Notes under the pieces: generated by a model | Told to the model about the DNA's origin: nothing | Databases searched by the model: none | What the model saw: the letters and a program-made list of their open reading frames with translations, nothing else | In this document: positions 1 to 10,694 of the stretch, piece after piece | How positions within the stretch are numbered: the stretch's first letter is position 1 | Layout: every line of letters starts with the position of its first letter | Made by a program: the position numbers and the translations under genes | Assembly (NCBI RefSeq): GCF_034190915.1 | Contig: NW_026947543.1 | Coordinates: forward strand, 1,302,001-1,366,000 | Reading direction: 5' to 3' | DNA length: 64,000 bases | From: Cavia porcellus | Taxonomy: Eukaryota > Chordata > Mammalia > Rodentia > Caviidae

Positions 1-1587
1 GTACCAGGCCTGAGTAAAGCAGAATGCAGAGTAAGCCTCATCAATAGTTGTGCATTCCATAAGTGGTTTTAAAACCAGTGAAACCCTTTGGAATTAGTGT
101 TTGTATTTAATTGGTTGATTGGTTTTGCAAATTGTTTGTTTTCCTATTTTTAACTTTGTGAGTCAGGGAAGCCCTCACTCATAGTGATTTCGACCTCTCC
201 AAAAGCTCTGAAGTTATTCATGTAACAGCTATTACATGCTATAAGTTTCTCCTATTAAAACTTGAAAGACTAACAGACTCTGCTACTTTTCATCTAAATT
301 CAGTGTTGGGCTAAGTTCAGGGTTGGACTTTTTACAAGTCCTTTGAAATGTGTCCTCCTCTAGTCACTGGTCGTGCTGGAATTTACTTTCTTGTGAAGAC
401 AGGATTTGAGCAAATTGACACAAGTACAGTTTGCCACTACTCTGGACACCTGGTTAAATATCGAGTTCAGTAAATGGTGTGTGTTTTACTTTGATCTCTG
501 CTGACACTTTGCTCATCCAGTTAGAACCACAGGGCTCCAGGCCATAGCGTTCCAGGCCTAAACAAGAAAATTTCCATTCCGTTTTGGGAGTTCATTCGTC
601 TCTCATAATTACTTTTTCCACAAATGGGTGCTTCAGCAGAGGCCCTGTCCAAATGTGGAGAGGCCCATTTTCATTCACTCACTTTCAGACTTTCTAAGAT
701 TTTCAGTTACTAGAGAGTTGCCCAGACTTGCCATTGTCAAGGGACAGTGCACTTCACTTGAAATTGTGCAGTATTACTTCATGTGTCTCCGTGGAAATTC
801 CACCAATGGGAAACTCTCGCTGTAGTCATCTCCAAGTGTTGCTGCGTAAGAAAATATAACTAACAAAGGATGTGGTTTCAAGCAGAATGAGGAAAGGAGG
901 GATTATTTTTATTTCAGTGCAGGTTGACCTTTCAAAGAAACAGTAATTCCTATCAAATAGGAGGTAAAATCTTTTGTAAAGAGACATGGACATGACACAC
1001 TCAACTTTATGTCACTTTTTTTAAAACGCCAAGGGCATTTGAGAAATTCTTGGCTGCTGAATTGTCCCTTTTTGCAAATTTCTCTTAGGTAAGACACTCC
1101 AGCTTCTTCAAACCATGGTACAGTTCCTTCCATGTAAAAAACCAAAGCAAAAAACAAAATAAATTAAAACAAACCCATCAAGTTACATTTGAGAGCACAC
1201 AATTGCTTATAGGCCCACTATTCAAGAAGCTAGAGGTACAGAATCCTCAGCCTTCAGCCCATGGCCTGAAGTTTTGTCTCTATCATGGCCCCTCAATTCC
1301 CTGGCATGTCCACATTAACTCATGAATCTTTACTCATTTCCTCTTCAAATGCACAGGATCCAATATATTTGAACCCTGTTCACCTGGGCTGTAATCATCC
1401 AAGGACACACCAGAGGAAGGGCAGCCACTCCCTTGCCTGGGACCTTGGAGCTTATCACAATAGAAATGGACACCTGAACAAGGGGAGCCAAAACAAAGAG
1501 AGGCATATTCCTAAAGCCTGAAGCACAGAAGCTACCTATAGACAAGTAGTGGGATTTCACAAATTATGTAAGAATCTCTGTGCACAT

Positions 1588-1705
1588 GCTTGGCATGGCC
1601 CCTCATGCCTATAATCCCAGCAATCTGGGGGCTGAGCTGGATGGATCCTTGGGAGTTCCAGTCCATCTTGGGCTACGAATTTATCCCAAGGCCTCTTTCA
1701 ACAAC
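1588..1705 (+). repeat. B1/proto-B1-like SINE, unit 1
   Basis: The stretch reads GGCATGG...CTCATGCCTATAATCCCAGCA..., then GGCTGAG, GGATCCTTGGGAGTTCCAG, CTTGGGCTAC and a decayed CTCAAG-like end, the order of a 7SL-derived rodent monomer. It lacks the ~29-bp internal duplication of young B1, so a proto-B1 or old B1 family is likelier. The B-box-like GTTCCAGTCC is kept; the 3' A-tail is decayed. This copy has GCTGAGCTGG and CAACAACAACAT. Confidence 0.75.
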
Positions 1706-2270
1706 AACATAAGATGCTGTTTCCAAAAAGAGGACAACATTAAACTAGACACACTTGGTCTAGGTCCCTGGGTTCACTACATGAGTTGTGGAGTCTAAAT
1801 ATTCCATGCCATGAGAAAATACCTGGGATTTCTAGTGAAAGGGGCATTTGCATCCCTTTTCTAAGGGTTTCCCTTTCACCATTTTACAGTTGAATTATGG
1901 GAAAACCTGCTGGTGTTAAGGTATTGAGCTAGTACCTCATGTTTAGTGTTCAGGGTTATGCTGGAATGGCTGCAGACCTCCTTGAAATAGCGATTGCAGA
2001 CAAGTGAACCCCGAGGAAGCTGGATAGTTGAAGCAGGCACTCCAAATATTCATGCACTGCAAGGATTCACTTTCATTTTGGGTCTCATCTTCTGGTTGCT
2101 GGCTTTTAGTGCTAACTGATACTACGATGGTGGCAGTAATCCAGCAGAGACTCATGTATGGTTTGCAGGTGTGCTTCCCAAGCCACCAGAAACTTGGCAG
2201 AACCCAAATCATGGTGGCATTTTCTTTCCTCCCTTGAAACATTTGGCTTTCTACGTTTGATAACTGAATA

Positions 2271-2994
2271 GACTGGGCTAGTCATATTTGGACCCCATAT
2301 ACCACAAACAGAGCTAAAGACAGAGCCAATTACTTCCCTCCACTTGTCAAAATATGTCAAATTTGCTTGATCACCACAAGATCAAAGAAAATTCTGAGGC
2401 AACTTAGAGAGGTGAATCAAATACTGCATGATTGGAATGGCTGTGGTTGTATGAGGTGGAAAGCTGCAGAGTTGGGCTGAAACTGTTCACAGAAATCCAC
2501 AGGCTTGTGGTTGCCAGGCAACCACACTGGGCTGAGATTGGCTGAACATCCCTGTGAGGTGGATTTTAGGCTCTAGGTTTGAAAATTTAAAAGACAGGGA
2601 TAGTCAAGTTTGGAACCCATAGACCTCAGACATACCAAAAAGTTTTCCAATTACTTCCCTATACTTCTCAAAATATGTCAAATTTTCTTGATCACTACAA
2701 CTGTAAAAAAAAATTCTGAGGCAACATAGAGAGGCTAATCAAATACTACATGATTGGAATGGCTGTGGTTGTATGAGGTGGAAAGCTGCAGAGTTGGGCT
2801 GAAACAGTTCACAGAAATCCACAAGCTTGTGGTTGCCAGGCAACCACAATGGGCTGTGATGGGCTGAGCACCATTGTGAGCTGGACTTTAGGCTCTAGGA
2901 TACAAGTGTGCAGTAGGAGACCTGAGTCACAATGCTGGGCGTGGCCATGGAGACCTCAGTGGCACAGAGGACCTTGTAGGGCAAGATTTAAATA
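2271..2994 (+). promoter_or_regulatory. Candidate promoter, unit 1: duplicated X-box/CCAAT modules plus TATA-like site
   Basis: Module A starts at GACTGGGCTAG (2271) and module B at GACAGGGATAG (2593); they align over about 310 bp at a lag of 322 bp. X-boxes GTTGCCAGGCAAC lie at 2510-2522 (A) and 2832-2844 (B), each the core of a 19-bp palindrome GTGGTTGCCAGGCAACCAC. In A the inverted CCAAT (ATTGG) is at 2537-2541; in B it is damaged to ATGGG (2859-2863). TGAGTCA is at 2923-2929, a weak third X-box GTGGCCATGGAGAC at 2941-2954 and ATTTAAATA at 2986-2994. RFX binding to such palindromes and NF-Y binding to CCAAT are known; promoter function here is inferred. A start near 3015 would fit. Confidence 0.4.
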
Positions 2995-5437
2995 GGATGA
3001 ATATTCTTGGCTTGGTATTCCACAATATTCTCTCTGAAGGCTTCACTGCTCAGAATTTGTGGATGGAAATGCTTGCCAATCTACACATTGATGTACTTTC
3101 AATGGGATATTAAATATGCCAGGGCCTGGCAGATGACCTCTGCCATGTCCTATCCTTGAGCATACGCTTTTCCCTTGTCATGTCAGTCATTTGGCTGAGT
3201 CCTGTTCCCTAAGCTATTCAGTCAAGACTTGCTGGCATCATTCACCTGCAGTATAAGAGCTCTCTGTGAAATTTCTCAGCAGAAATCCTCTGCAAGCACA
3301 TAGCTCTGGATATGAGAGACAGTGGTGGAAGTTGAATTTCAAGGGCAGATATTTGAAAACAATGAAACAAGCCCGAATAAGATCTTTACATGTTTCCCAG
3401 ATGAATATGTTTGGAAATATGGGGGAAGATGGAGATCAAGGCTGGGAAGAGTGCACACCCATTTCAAGGTACAAAAACCAGGGAAAAACATGGGCAAGCA
3501 AGAGAGCTGGTTAATCTGATGTAAAAATCTTTGATGCTGAAAGGAAAATTATATTCTCATGATGATATAATCAGGCTGTAGAAGTGAAGTTTTCATTTGG
3601 GTTGTCCTATGTGTGGCCTTCTGCATTGGGCAGTGGATGCAGGACAGGAGATCTTCAAATAAATCTGGTGGAACACAAAATACTGAAAAAAATAATTCAG
3701 CCTAAATCCTGTGTATTCCTTCCCTTTGAGAACATATATGGATAATGTACGAAGTTTCAAAAGAGAAAATGTCTATTGGGTCATGGTTTCAACAATGAAA
3801 TGGTCACTTCACATAACATTTTGAATTTTGCTTTCACAGTTGCTCATGTACCAGGCCAGAGTAAAGCAGAATGCAGAGTAAGCCTCATCAATAGTTGTGC
3901 ATTCCATAAGTGGTTTTAAAACCAGTGAAACCCTTTGGACTTAGTGTTTGTATTTAATTGGTTGATTGGTTTTGCAAATTGTTTGTTTTCCTATTGTTAA
4001 CTTTGTGAGTCAGGGAAGCCCTCACTCATAGTGATTTCGACCTCTCCAAAAGCTCTGAAGTTATTCATGTAACAGCTATTACATGCTACAAGTTTCTCCT
4101 ATTAAAACTTGAAAGACTAACAGACTCTGCTACTTTTCATCTAAATTCAGTGTTGGGCTAAGTTCAGGGTTGGACTTTTTACATATCCTTTGAAATGTGT
4201 CCTCCTCTAGTCACTGGTCGTGCTGGAATTTACTTTCTTGTGAAGACAGGATTTGAGCAAATTGACACAAGTACAGTTTGCCACTACTCTGGACACCTGG
4301 TTAAATATCGAGTTCCCTAAATGGTGTGTGTTTTACTTTGATCTCTGCTCACACTTTGCTCATCCAGTTAGAACCACAGGGCTCCAGGCCATAGCGTTCC
4401 AGGCCTAAACAAGAAAATTTCCATTCCGTTTTGGGAGTTCATTCGTCTCTCATAATTACTTTTTCCACAAATGTGTGCTTCAGGAGAGGCCCTGTCCAAA
4501 TGTGGAGAGGCCCATTTTCATTCACTCACTTTCAGACTTTCTAAGATTTTCAGTTACTAGAGATTTGCCCAGACTTGCCATTGTCAATGGACAGTGCACT
4601 TCACTTGAAATTGTGCAGTATTACTTCATGTGTCTCCGTGGAAATTCCACCAATGGGAAACTCTCGCTGTAGTCATCTCCAAGTGTTGCTGCGTAAGAAA
4701 ATATAACTAACAAAGGATGTGGTTTCAAGCAGAATGAGGAAAGGAGGGATTATCTTTATTTCAGTGCAGGTTGACCTTTCAAAGAAACAGAAATTCCTAT
4801 CAAATAGGAGGTAAAATCTTTTGTAAAGAGACATGGACATGACACACTCAACTTTATGTCACTTTTTTTAAAACGCCAAGGGCATTTGTGAAATTCTTGG
4901 CTGCTGAATTGTCCCTTTTTGCAAATTTCTCTTAGGTAAGACACTCCAGCTTCTTCAAACCATGGTACAGTTCCTTCCATGTAAAAAACCAAAGCAAAAA
5001 ACAAAATAAATTAAAACAAAACCCATCAAATTACATTTGAGAGCACACAATTGCTCAGCAGGCCCACTATTCAAGAAGGTAGAGGTACAGAATCCTCAGC
5101 CTTCAGCCCATGGCCTGAAGTTTTGTCTCTATCATGGCCCCTCAATTCCCTGGCATGTCCACATTAACTCATGAATCTTTACTCATTTCCTCTTCAAATG
5201 CACAGGATCCAATATATTTGAACCCTGTTCATCAAAGGCTGTAATCATCCAAGGACACACCAGAGGAAGGGCAGCCACTCCTTTGCCTGGGGCCTTGGAG
5301 CTTATCACAATAGAAATGGACACCTGAACAAGGGGAGCCAAAACAAAGAGAGGCATATTCCTAAAGCCTGAAGCACAGAAGCTACCTATAGACCAGTAGT
5401 GGGATTTCACAAATTATGTAAGAATTTCTGTGCACAT

Positions 5438-5555
5438 GCTTGGCATGGTCCCTCATGCCTATAATCCCAGCAATCTGGGGGCTGAGGTGGATGGATCCTT
5501 GGGAGTTCCAGTCCATCTTGGGCTACGAATTGATCTCAAGGCCTCTTTCAACAAC
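5438..5555 (+). repeat. B1/proto-B1-like SINE, unit 2
   Basis: Same insertion as in unit 1. This copy has ATTGATCTCAAGG where other units have ATTTATC, and the right-hand form GCTGAGGTGG. Confidence 0.75.
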
Positions 5556-6121
5556 TACATAAGATGCTGTTTCCAAAAAGAGGACAACATTAAACTAGAC
5601 ACACTTGGTCTAGGTCCCTATGTTCACTACATGAGTTGTGGAGTCTAAATATTCCATGCCATGAGAAAATACCTGGGATTTCTAGTGAAAGGGGCATTTG
5701 CATCCCTTTTCTAAGGGTTTCCCTTTCACCATTTTACAGTTGAATTATGGGAAAACCTGCTGGTGTTAAGGTATTGAGCTAGTACCTCATGTTTAGTGTT
5801 CAGGGTTATGCTGGAATGGCTGCAGACCTCCTTGAAATAGCGATTGCAGACAAGTGAACCCCGAGCAAGCTGGATAGTTGAAGCAGGCACTCCAAATATT
5901 CATGCACTGCAAGGATTCACTTTCATTTTGGGTCTCATCTTCTGGTTGCTGGCTTTTAGTGCTAACTGATACTACCATGGTGGCAGTAATCCAGCAGAGA
6001 CTGCATGTATGGTTTGCAGGTGTGCTTCCCAAGCCACCAGAAACTTGGCAGAACCCAAATCATGGTGGCATTTTCTTTCCTCCCTTGAAACATTTGGCTT
6101 TCTACGTTTGATAACTGAATA

Positions 6122-6844
6122 GACTGGGCTAGTCACATTTGGACCCCATATACCACAAACAGAGCTAAAGACAGAGCCAATTATTTCCCTCCACTTGTCA
6201 AAATATGTCAAATTTGCTTGATCACCACAAGATCAAAGAAAATTCTGAGGCAACTTAGAGAGGTTAATCAAATACTGCATGATTGGAATGGCTGTGGTTG
6301 TATGAGGTGGAAAGCTGCAGAGTTGGGCTGAAACTGTTCACAGAAATCCACAGGCTTCTGGTTGCCAGGCAACCACGTTGGGCTGAGATTGGCTGAACAT
6401 CCCTGTGAGGTGGATTTTAGGCTCTAGGTTTGAAAATTTAAAAGACAGGGATAGTCAAGTTTGGAACCCATAGACCTCAGACATACCAAAAGGTTTTCCA
6501 ATTACTTCCCTATACTTCTCAAAATATGTCAAATTTTCTTGATCACTACAACTGTAAAAAAAATTCTGAGGCAACATAGAGAGGCTAATCAAATATTACA
6601 TGATTGGAATGGCTGTGGTTGTATGAGGTGGAAAGCTGCAGAGTTGGGCTGTAACAGTTCCCAGAAATCCACAAGCTTGTGGTTGCCAGGCAACCACAAT
6701 GGGCTGTGATGGGCTGAGCACCATTGTGAGCTGGACTTTAGGCTCTAGGATACAAGTGTGCAGTAGGAGACCTGAGTCACAATGCTGGGCGTGGCCATGG
6801 AGACCTCAGTGGCACAGAGGACCTTGTAGGGCAAGATTTAAATA
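6122..6844 (+). promoter_or_regulatory. Candidate promoter, unit 2
   Basis: X-box A is at 6361-6373 and B at 6682-6694, both intact. The flank of A is CTTCTG rather than CTTGTG, which shortens the palindrome on the left. The B CCAAT is lost (ATGGG). TGAGTCA is at 6773, third site GTGGCC at 6791 and ATTTAAATA at 6836-6844. Confidence 0.35.
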
Positions 6845-9285
6845 GGATGAATATTCTTGGCCTGGTATGCCACAATATTCTCTCTGAAGGCTTCACTGCT
6901 CAGAATTTGTGGATGGAAATGCTTGCCAATCTACACATTGATGTACTTTCAATGGGATATTAAATATGCCAGGGCCTGGCAGATGACCTCTGCCATGTCC
7001 TATCCTTGAGCATACGCTTTTCCCTTGTCATGTCAGTCATTTGGCTGAGTCCTGTTCCCTAAGCTATTCAGTCAAGACTTATTGGCATCATTCACCTGCA
7101 GTATAAGAGCTTTCTGTGAAATTTCTCAGCAGAAATCCTCTGCAAGCACATAGCTTTGGATATGAGAGACAGTGGTGGAAGTTGAATTTCAAGGGCAGAT
7201 ATTTGAAAACAATGAAACAAGCCCCGAATAAGATCTTTACATGTTTCCCAGATGAATATGTTTGGAAATATGGGGGAAGATGGAGATCAAGGCTGGGAAG
7301 AGTGCACACCCATTTCAAGGTACAAAAACCAGGGAAAAACATGGGCAAGCAAGAGAGCTGGTTAATCTGATGTAAAAATCTTTGAGGATGAAAGGAAAAT
7401 TATATTCTCATGATGATATAATCAGGCTGTAGAAGTGAAGTTCTCATGTGGGTTGTCCTATGTGTGGCCTTCTGCATTGGGCAGGGGATGCAGGACAGTA
7501 GATCTTCAAATAAATCTGGTGGAACACAAAATACTGAAAAAAATAATTCAGCCTAAATCCTGTGTATTCCTTCCTTTGAGAACATATATGGATAATGTAT
7601 GAAGTTTCAAAAGAGAAAATGTCTATTGGGTCATGGTTTCAACAATGAAATGGTCACTTCACATAACATTTTGAATTTTGCTTTCACCATTGCTCATGTA
7701 CCAGGCCTGAGTAAAGCAGAATGCAGAGTAAGCCTCATCAATAGTTGTGCATTCCATAAGTGGTTTTAAAACCAGTGAAACCCTTTGGACTTAGTGTTTG
7801 TATTTAATTGGTTGATTGGTTTTGCAAATTGTTTGTTTTCCTATTTTTAACTTTGTGAGTCAGGGAAGCCCTCACTCATAGTGATTTCGACCTCTCCAAA
7901 AGCTCTGAAGTTATTCATGTAACAGCTATTACATGCTATAAGTTTCTCCTATTAAAACTTGAAATACTAACAGACTCTGCTACTTTTCATCTAAATTCAG
8001 TGTTGGGCTAAGTTCAGGGTTGGACTTTTTACAAGTCCTTTGAAATGTGTCCTCCTCTAGTCACTGGTCGTGCTGGAATTTACTTTCTTGTGAAGACAGG
8101 ATTTGAGCAAATTGACACAAGTACAGTTTGCCACTACTCTGGACACCTGGTTAAATATCGAGTTCCCTAAATGGTGTGTGTTTTACTTTGATCTCTCCTG
8201 ACACTTTGCTCATCCAGTTAGAACCACAGGGCTCCAGGCCATAGCGTTCCAGGCCTAAACAAGAAAATTTCCATTCCGTTTTGGGAGTTCATTCGTCTCT
8301 CATAATTACTTTTTCCACAAATGGGTGCTTCAGGAGAGGCCCTGTCCAAATGTGGAGAGGCCCATTTTCATTCACTCACTTTCAGACTTTCTAAGATTTT
8401 CAGTTACTAGAGAGTTGCCCAGATTTGCCATTGTCAAGGGACAGTGCACTTCACTTGAAATTGTGCAGTATTACTTCATGTGTCTCCGTGGAAATTCCAC
8501 CAATGGGAAACTCTCGCTGTAGTCATCTCCAAGTGTTGCTTCATAAGAAAATATAACTAACAAAGGATGTGGTTTCAAGCAGAATGAGAAAAGGAGAGAT
8601 TATTTTTATTTCAGTGCAGGTTGACCTTTCAAAGAAACAGTAATTCCTATCAAATAGGAGGTAAAATCTTTTGTAAAGAGACATGGACATGACACACTCA
8701 ACTTTATGTCACTTTTTTTAAAACGCCAAGGGCATTTGAGAAATTCTTGGCTGCTGAATTGTCCCTTTTTGCAAATTTCTCTTAGGTAAGACACTCCAGC
8801 TTCTTCAAACCATGGTACAGTTCCTTCCATGTAAAAAACCAAAGCAAAAAACAAAATAAATTAAAACAAAACCCATCAAGTTACATTTGAGAGCACACAA
8901 TTGCTCATAGGCCCACGATTCAAGAAGCTAGAGGTACAGAATCCTCAGCCTTCAGCCCATGGCCTCAAGTTTTGTCTCTATCATGGCCCCTCAATTCCCT
9001 GGCATGTCCACATTAACTCATGAATCTTTACTCATTTCCTCTTCAAATGCACAGGATCCAATATATTTGAACCCTGTTCACCTGGGCTGTAATCATCCAA
9101 GGACACACCAGAGGAAGGGCAGCCACTCCCTTGCCTGGGACCTTGGAGCTTATCACAATAGAAATGGACACCTGAACAAGGGGAGCCAAAACAAAGAGAG
9201 GCATATTCCTAAAGCCTGAAGCACAGAAGCTACCTATAGACAAGTAGTGGGATTTCACAAATTATGTAAGAATCTCTGTGCACAT

Positions 9286-9403
9286 GCTTGGCATGGCCTC
9301 TCATGCCTATAATCCCAGCAATCTGGGGGCTGAGCTGGATGGATCCTTGGGAGTTCCAGTCCATCTTGGGCTACGAATTTATCCCAAGGCCTCTTTCAAC
9401 AAC
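9286..9403 (+). repeat. B1/proto-B1-like SINE, unit 3
   Basis: Same insertion. It reads GGCATGGCCTCTCATGCC, shared with unit 4, and GCTGAGCTGG as in unit 1. Confidence 0.75.
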
Positions 9404-9969
9404 TACATAAGATGCTGTTTCCAAAAAGCGGACAACATTAAACTAGACACACTTGGTCTAGGTCCCTGGGTTCACTACATGAGTTGTGGTGTCTAAATAT
9501 TCCATGCCATGAGAAAATACCTGGGATTTCTAGTGAAAGGGGCATTTGCATCCCTTTTCTAAGGGTTTCCCTTTCACCATTTTACAGTTGAATTATGGGA
9601 AAACCTGCTGGTGTTACGGTATTGAGCTAGTACCTCATGTTTAGTGTTCAGGGTTATGCTGGAATGGCTGCAGACCTCCTTGAAATAGCGATTGCAGACA
9701 AGTGAACCCCGAGCAAGCTGGATAGTTGAAGCAGGCACTCCAAATATTCATGCACTGCAAGGATTCACTTTCATTTTGGGTCTCATCTTCTGGTTGCTGG
9801 CTTTTAGTGCTAACTGATACTACCATGGTGGCAGTAATCCAGCAGAGACTGCATGTATGGTTTGCAGGTGTGCTTCCCAAGCCACCAGAAACTTGGCAGA
9901 ACCCAAATCATGGTGGCATTTTCTTTCCTCCCTTGAAACATTTGGCTTTCTACGTTTGATAACTGAATA

Positions 9970-10694
9970 GACTGGGCTAGTCACATTTGGACCCCATATA
10001 CCACAAACAGAGCTAAAGACAGAGCCAATTACTTCCCTCCACTTGTCAAAATATGTCAAATTTGCTTGATCACCACAAGATCAAAGAAAATTCTGAGGCA
10101 ACTTAGAGAGGTTAATCAAATACTGCATGATTGGAATGGCTGTGGTTGTATGAGGTGGAAAGCTGCAGAGTTGGGCTGAAACTGTTCACAGAAATCCACA
10201 GGCTTCTGGTTGCCAGGCAACCACACTGGGCTGAGATTGGCTGAACATCCCTGTGAGGTGGATTTTAGGCTCTAGGTTTGAAAATTTAAAAGACAGGGAT
10301 AGTCAAGTTTGGAACCCATAGACCTCAGACATACCAAAAGCTTTTCCAATTACTTCCCTATACTTCTCAAAATATGTCAAATTTTCTTGATCACTACAAC
10401 TGTAAAAAAAAAATTCTGAGGCAACATAGAGAGGCTAATCAAATATTACATGATTGGAATGGCTGTGGTTGTATGAGGTGGAAAGCTGCAGAGTTGGGCT
10501 GTAACAGTTCCCAGAAATCCACAAGCTTGTGGTTGCCAGGCAACCACAATGGGCTGTGATGGGCTGAGCACCATTGTGAGCTGGACTTTAGGCTCTAGGA
10601 TACAAGTGTGCAGTAGGAGACCTGAGTCACAATGCTGGGCGTGGCCATGGAGACCTCAGTGGCACAGAGGACCTTGTAGGGCAAGATATAAATA
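9970..10694 (+). promoter_or_regulatory. Candidate promoter, unit 3, with consensus TATA
   Basis: X-box A is at 10209-10221 and B at 10532-10544; the B CCAAT is lost. The TATA-like site reads ATATAAATA (10686-10694), matching TATAAATA exactly, where most units have ATTTAAATA. TGAGTCA is at 10623 and the weak third X-box at 10641. Confidence 0.4.

Larger units (their letters stand above)
1..3847 (+). repeat. Array unit 1 (group I)
   Basis: This unit is 3847 bp and belongs to the diverged left-hand group (units 1-4). Group marks include GACAGGGATAG at the start of module B, CAGGTGTGCTTCCC near 2166 and ATGGG in place of ATTGG at 2859. Private marks are CTTCAGCAGAGG near 630, TTTGATGCTG near 3530 and ATTTGG where units 2-16 have ATGTGG near 3595, which removes the start codon of the 75-codon frame. 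Confidence 0.95.
3848..7697 (+). repeat. Array unit 2 (group I with group II-like patches)
   Basis: At 3850 bp this unit is group I at both ends, but its centre carries right-hand variants: GCTCACAC near 4346, CAGCAGGCCC near 5056, GGGGCCTTGG near 5290, GACCAGTAGT near 5391 and ATCTCAAGG near 5533. A 1-bp net insertion near 5231 (CATCAAAGGC against CACCTGGGC elsewhere) shifts the 78-codon frame. Its 3' end reads CTTTCACCAT, so the junction splice acceptor is lost. Confidence 0.95.

Noticed and set aside
1408..1436. CTCF-like motif near ACACCAGAGGAAGGGCAGC
   Set aside because: Considered because DXZ4 binds CTCF, but the core GGC reads GAA and I count three mismatches to the consensus; too weak without a matrix score.
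1588..1705. tRNA gene or active Pol III transcript from the SINE
   Set aside because: The B-box-like GTTCCAGTCC is present, but the A box is degenerate, there is no tRNA fold and the 3' end has decayed, so activity is unlikely.
2271..2900. MHC class II gene or pseudogene
   Set aside because: The X-box/Y-box order is similar to class II promoters, but there is no S box I can place, no coding exon and no class II sequence downstream.
1..3847. Endogenous retrovirus or LINE making up the unit
   Set aside because: No gag, pol or reverse-transcriptase frame, no LTR pair, primer-binding site or target duplication could be found; the duplicated modules are adjacent rather than flanking.
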